Below, piece by piece: positions 7,559 through 10,360 of a DNA stretch of 10,360 nucleotides. The DNA comes from Funneliformis mosseae (Eukaryota; Glomeromycota; Glomeromycetes; Glomerales; Glomeraceae). The notes under the pieces were generated by a model. It had not been told where the DNA came from and ran no database searches. It worked only from the letters and a program-made list of their open reading frames with translations. The DNA is taken from NCBI GenBank assembly GCA_910592005.1, contig CAJVPP010003978.1:1-10360 (forward strand), in the 5' to 3' direction. Numbering within the stretch: the first letter of the stretch is position 1; the number at the start of each line of letters is the position of its first letter. Made by a program: the position numbers and the translations under genes.

Positions 7559-8074
7559 TTATTGCACAATCTGTGACTTAGCAAATTCTTCTGAGCTGAT
7601 GATTACTGTCCTAGACCTTCTTCTCAGTCATGCTCTTCTTTGTTGCTTAGCTAAAAGTGCAAAAGCATAAGGAATAGCTTTTCACTCTCTTACTGTCTCA
7701 ACTGAATCAGATTCTTCAGAAAACTCAGACAAATAGGAGAAATCCTTACCTTTTTTACTAATCAGTAAGGGAACTATTTTTTGTATTAAGTCGACTACAA
7801 TTTCCCTATTCACACATTTGTCTAGATCTTTTAATTCAATTTTTAAGAATCTCACATCTTTTTCCAATCTTTTTACCCTCCTTTCTAAAGTATTAGGTTG
7901 GAAATGATAATCTTCTAATTGTTTCTTTAGCGCCTTATTTTTACTGAAAAATGCACTATACACTTTTGCATTTTGCTTATCTAGCTCAAATATCTGGGCT
8001 AATTTTTCTGTGTATCTGATAACTTCCTGCTCGCTAGCTATACTATCAGATGAATGCTTTTGATCAGTTACCAT
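7559..8074 (-). pseudogene. Coiled-coil protein, best-preserved gene of the window, two internal TGA codons
   Basis: The ATG at 8074-8072 opens 130 uninterrupted codons (MVTDQKHSSDSIASEQEV...). Residues about 15-110 are predicted coiled coil, with Leu/Ile/Val spacing in KNKALKKQLEDYHFQPNTLE, RRVKRLEKDVRFLKIELKDL and DLIQKIVPLLISKKGK. An acidic Ser/Glu stretch follows (LSEFSEESDSVE). After TGA 7684-7682 the same frame continues KAIPYAFALLAKQQRRA, TGA 7630-7628, LRRRSRTVIISSEEFAKSQ and ends at TAA 7561-7559. Both TGA codons stand in Arg-rich context and could be CGA-to-TGA changes. The frame holds throughout, so either the gene ends at the first TGA as a shortened protein or it was recently disabled. 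Function is unknown; I recall similar proteins as a multicopy family in Rhizophagus-type fungi. Confidence 0.7.
7594..7615 (-). repeat. Spacer repeat reference copy, within the coiled-coil gene's C-terminus
   Basis: TCTAGGACAGTAATCATCAGCT encodes SRTVIIS in the frame of the coiled-coil gene. Because only this copy is attached to a full gene body, the copies at 4758-4779, 5867-5888 and perhaps 6987-7011 may be left-over 3' ends of further copies of that gene. Confidence 0.55.
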
Positions 8075-8162
8075 TTTGCAATATTTTATATATATTATAT
8101 TTTAGGTGAACGAAAAAATAAATTAAAAAATGATACTCCGATCTTCTAACTAATATATGTGA
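8075..8162 (-). promoter_or_regulatory. Promoter-like region of the coiled-coil gene
   Basis: The minus strand carries ATTTTTTCGTTCACC at about 8121-8105, then TATAATATATATAAAATATTG ending about 10 bp before the ATG at 8074. A TATA-like run and the TTTTTTCGTT element therefore lie within 50 bp of the start. The gap to the end of the upstream gene (TAA 8165-8163) is only 88 bp, so signals may extend into that gene. Confidence 0.35.
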
Positions 8163-9340
8163 TTAGTTTTTATTGAAGAGCTCAAATGCTATTACCTGAT
8201 CATAAGGCTATCCTTTTTTTGAAAATTGACTATTGTATAATTTTACGCTAGGAAGAAATGGTTGTCTAGCAAATATCAAAGGGCTTGACTGGTGATGGTC
8301 ATAGCATCTGATAAATTCTTCGCACTATTCAATATGACTGCAAATACTGCCCTAATTTATGCAAATAGCTAAGAAGAAATGGTTTACCAGTTTCAAGAAG
8401 AAATCTATCTTTTTTCAGAAATGTATTAAACCATTTAACTCCTGGCACTCCTGGATCCTTTAACTGTCCAGAAGAAATTGCATTCTGAATCCAAGTAAGA
8501 AGAAGTTTAGCCCGCTCTTCATCTTTTTCTAATGATCTAAATATCTGAGGATTATCCTGTTAGCCTCAGTTTTTTGCGTATTCAATTATACTTCCATTAG
8601 ATATGCGTAAGTCTTTAATTTTGGCAGAATAAATGCAAAGCATTATCATTACATTAGCTAGGGCTTGCACATCAGATATGTTAGACACATTATAGAAATC
8701 AAGTCTCTCCTTAACCGATTCTAACGAGAAGTGATCTGAAAAATCAATCCCTTCATTTTCACGTTAATCCCTACGCTCTTTTTGAATCTTATTAGATACG
8801 CAGGTTATTTTTTCGTCTAATGTAGAAAAGATTTTTTTTTAAAGTATAAAGTTTTCGCAACTCTCTTTAAAACCTACTAAGATGGGATATAGTAGCGACA
8901 GAATTAGGGGCGTTATAGTTAAAGCCTTAGCTATTGCCTTTACTTCTTTTTTTATCAAGATTATCTCGAACAATACGCTGGGCTATACTTTTAATGGTTT
9001 CTCCATCTGAGATAATATCAGATACTTGACATATATTAACTTCCCCTGCTTCATCCCCTCCTTCTTTGAGAATTACTTGACTTTTACTTCAGCAAATTCT
9101 CTGATTAGAGATTAGTATAAATGCCTGCTCTTTGCTAAAATTATACCCTTTTTGAAAGCACTGATGACCCTTATCTCTTTTTAGTTTATCTATCAAAAGC
9201 TCGAGTAATTCTGAAGCGTGCTGACTAAGTTCTTCATCACTCATATCTTTACTAAGTTTATGCTCTGCAATATACTTTGTTATAATTGCGAATATGGTTA
9301 TATAGATATAGCTTGTGAAGTAACTACTAGATTATGTGTA
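8163..9340 (-). pseudogene. Tyrosine-recombinase-like (integrase-fold) protein, decayed
   Basis: The body is recognisable over about 380 codons: AEHKLSKDMSDEELSQHASE (about 9270-9215), QKGYNFSKEQAFILISN, VNICQVSDIISDGETIKSIA, TLKKNLFYIRRKNNL, DFSDHFSLESVKERLDFYN, VQALANVMIMLC, IFRSLEKDEERAKLLLTWIQ, QLKDPGVPGVKWFNTFLKK, then LDNHFFLA-stop-NYTIVNF and a tail PYDQVIAFELFNKN ending at TAA 8165-8163. I associate this with a large Glomeromycotina family whose C-terminal half resembles tyrosine recombinases: an Arg motif after MLCI, then an LRHS..N-type box and a late Tyr. That assignment is from memory and moderate. Here the motif Arg reads Tyr (CIYSAK). Stops are TGA 9091-9089, TAA 8766-8764, TGA 8568-8566, TAA 8562-8560, TGA 8278-8276, TAA 8245-8243 and TAG 8210-8208. 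Frames shift in homopolymers near 8950, 8910, 8840 and 8215. The start is not resolved. Confidence 0.65.
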
Positions 9341-9552
9341 ATTCTTAGATTATTCTATATCTGAAAAAGTTCAATTCGAAAAAATATTCTGCCATTTATC
9401 TACCCATGGTCAATGGGCAAAAAGATTATTATAACTTATTACAGGCTCTCTATGAGGTCACTGGCTCTGGCCAAAATATCTTTTATATATATTTGAAAAT
9501 TGTGAGTAGATAGGATATGCAAAAAAAATAATAATTTTGAATTTTATATTGC
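9341..9552. other. Spacer upstream of the recombinase-like gene
   Basis: No gene is visible. The minus strand has a T-run plus CGAATTG at about 9387-9373, a variant of the TTTTTCGTT element seen before other genes. CCCATGGTCAATGGG at 9403-9417 can form a 5-bp stem with a 5-base loop. The part from 9480 to 9552 is almost pure A+T. Confidence 0.3.
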
Positions 9553-10314
9553 TTAATTAGTTAAAAGATGCTGTGCATAAAAAATGAAAATCCTATTCCT
9601 ACTAATATTAACCCACTCTTATTCGCTCTTTACCAAAGCATACCATTCTTCTAGAATATGTTTATATTTTTTTGCTATTTCTCATCATCGTAAATATACT
9701 CTCAGGATTTTCCCATATTCTCGAACTCCTAGAGATATATTTCTTCACTTATTAACCTTTTCCTTCTAGTCATGTAAAATAAATCATTCAGGTTCATATT
9801 ATTTTCTCTAGCAAATTCAATGACTTCTGCGTCTGCTATCATCATGTCTCAATACTCTTGAGAAAAGTTGACATCTTTTTCTGTAATTGTCATAAACTTA
9901 TCAGGGTTTTCACCATGATCAATTGCCCATTTTCTGAGACGCTCTTCTCGCTAGGCTCTGAACAGAAGTATGGTAGATGATAGTTCATTGCTACTAGGCT
10001 TGAAAGAATCGGTTGGGATCTCTTTAAGAGGTAAATTTACCACTTCATTGATAGGCTCAATAGATTCAGAAAGCTTACTAGTCTCAGGTTCATCAATTAC
10101 TAGCTCAGATAGTTCAGAAGCCTTAATAGTTTTAGATGTCCCAGATGTTGAGGTGACTAGAGCTTCAATTTTTTCTATTTTTCAGGGAATAATTTCTGGT
10201 ACATTGAATATGGGTATGTCTGTAAATTCATTGGTGGGTAGACCCATTTGAGATACAGTGGCTACCAAAAGAAACGCAAGTGCGATTGGTTACCTTTGAA
10301 CGGCTATAACTCAT
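9553..10314 (-). pseudogene. Acidic hypothetical protein of a fungal multicopy family, decayed
   Basis: The product is not recognised by function. A Ser/Glu/Pro-rich N-terminal half reads GLPTNEFTDIPIFNVPEIIP, IEALVTSTSGTSKTIKASEL and VIDEPETSKLSESIEPINEV, typical of disordered regions. A conserved-looking C-terminal half follows in the same frame: RLRKWAIDHGENPDKFMTIT, MIADAEVIEFARENNMNLND, LFYMTRRKRLISEEIYL. After two frame changes (near 9715 and 9680) it ends with EIAKKYKHILEEWYALVKSE and a short tail to TAA 9555-9553. Stops are TGA 10184-10182, TAG 9953-9951, TGA 9851-9849 (a probable Trp in EY-W-DMM) and TAG 9731-9729. The start is uncertain: the in-frame Met at about 10247 or, after a frameshift, ATG 10314-10312 (MSYSRSKVTNRT). 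The long plus-strand frame at 9970-10251 is its antisense shadow. Confidence 0.55.
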
Positions 10315-10360
10315 CAACCACAAATGCTAGAAACATGATCTTGTACTTGTTTTAAAGCCC

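Noticed and set aside
9403..9474. Small inverted-repeat element between TGGTCAATGGGC and GGTCACTGGCTCTGGCCA
   Set aside because: The two ends match only loosely and no flanking duplication was found; the local CCCAT/ATGGG stem is only 5 bp.
9584..9769. Plus-strand open frame of 61 codons with hydrophobic start
   Set aside because: The minus strand here encodes the C-terminal part of the acidic hypothetical protein (EEWYALVKSE and upstream), so the plus frame is a shadow.
9970..10251. Plus-strand open frame of 93 codons
   Set aside because: It is the complement of the Ser/Glu-rich N-terminal part of the minus-strand remnant at 9553-10314; acidic Ser-rich regions often leave open antisense frames.
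1..10360. Reassigned genetic code with TAA/TAG read as glutamine
   Set aside because: Many stops do sit at probable Gln positions, but TGA also replaces Arg and Trp, CAA and CAG are used normally alongside, and the same genes carry frameshifts and transposon insertions. Decay explains all of it.

Overview
The window looks like a repeat-rich stretch of nuclear DNA from an arbuscular mycorrhizal fungus (Glomeromycotina, Rhizophagus-like). The reasons are very high A+T content, intron-like GT...AG signals, and protein remnants that I recognise from memory as large multicopy families of that group: BED/hAT transposases, F-box/LRR proteins, coiled-coil proteins carrying an 'AEM..YLTDIS' block, and an integrase-like family. 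No database search was possible.

Layout (almost everything lies on the minus strand, head to tail): 1-1358 hAT transposase remnant, running off the left edge and split by a ~180 bp GAAAC-rich insertion (478-657); 1359-2692 a long spacer with TTAATTAAC repeats, a perfect 22-bp palindrome (1720-1741) and one possible plus-strand intron/exon pair (2053-2294); 2693-4589 coiled-coil protein remnant; 4879-5728 and 5972-6921 two tandem F-box/LRR remnants; 6999-7515 small F-box-like gene interrupted by a complete 133-bp hAT MITE (7055-7187) with a perfect 8-bp target duplication; 7559-8074 coiled-coil gene, the best preserved; 8163-9340 tyrosine-recombinase-like remnant; 9553-10314 acidic hypothetical protein remnant.

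No gene is clearly intact. Each carries in-frame stops, single-base frameshifts, or both. Where I can place an expected family residue, the stops mostly sit where Gln (CAA/CAG) or Arg (CGA) belongs, with a few at Trp. This fits C-to-T (and G-to-A) transitions in CpA/CpG contexts, as in a RIP-like or methyl-cytosine deamination process. It does not fit a changed genetic code, because TGA is hit as well and frames are also broken. The genes do not form a pathway. The window reads as a graveyard of expanded gene families and transposons, with recurring spacer pieces that show segmental duplication.

The best-supported observations are the MITE with its target duplication and in-frame empty-site logic, the stop codons shared by the two F-box/LRR copies, the 22-bp segment recurring in four spacers, and a TTTTTCGTT element upstream of several predicted starts.
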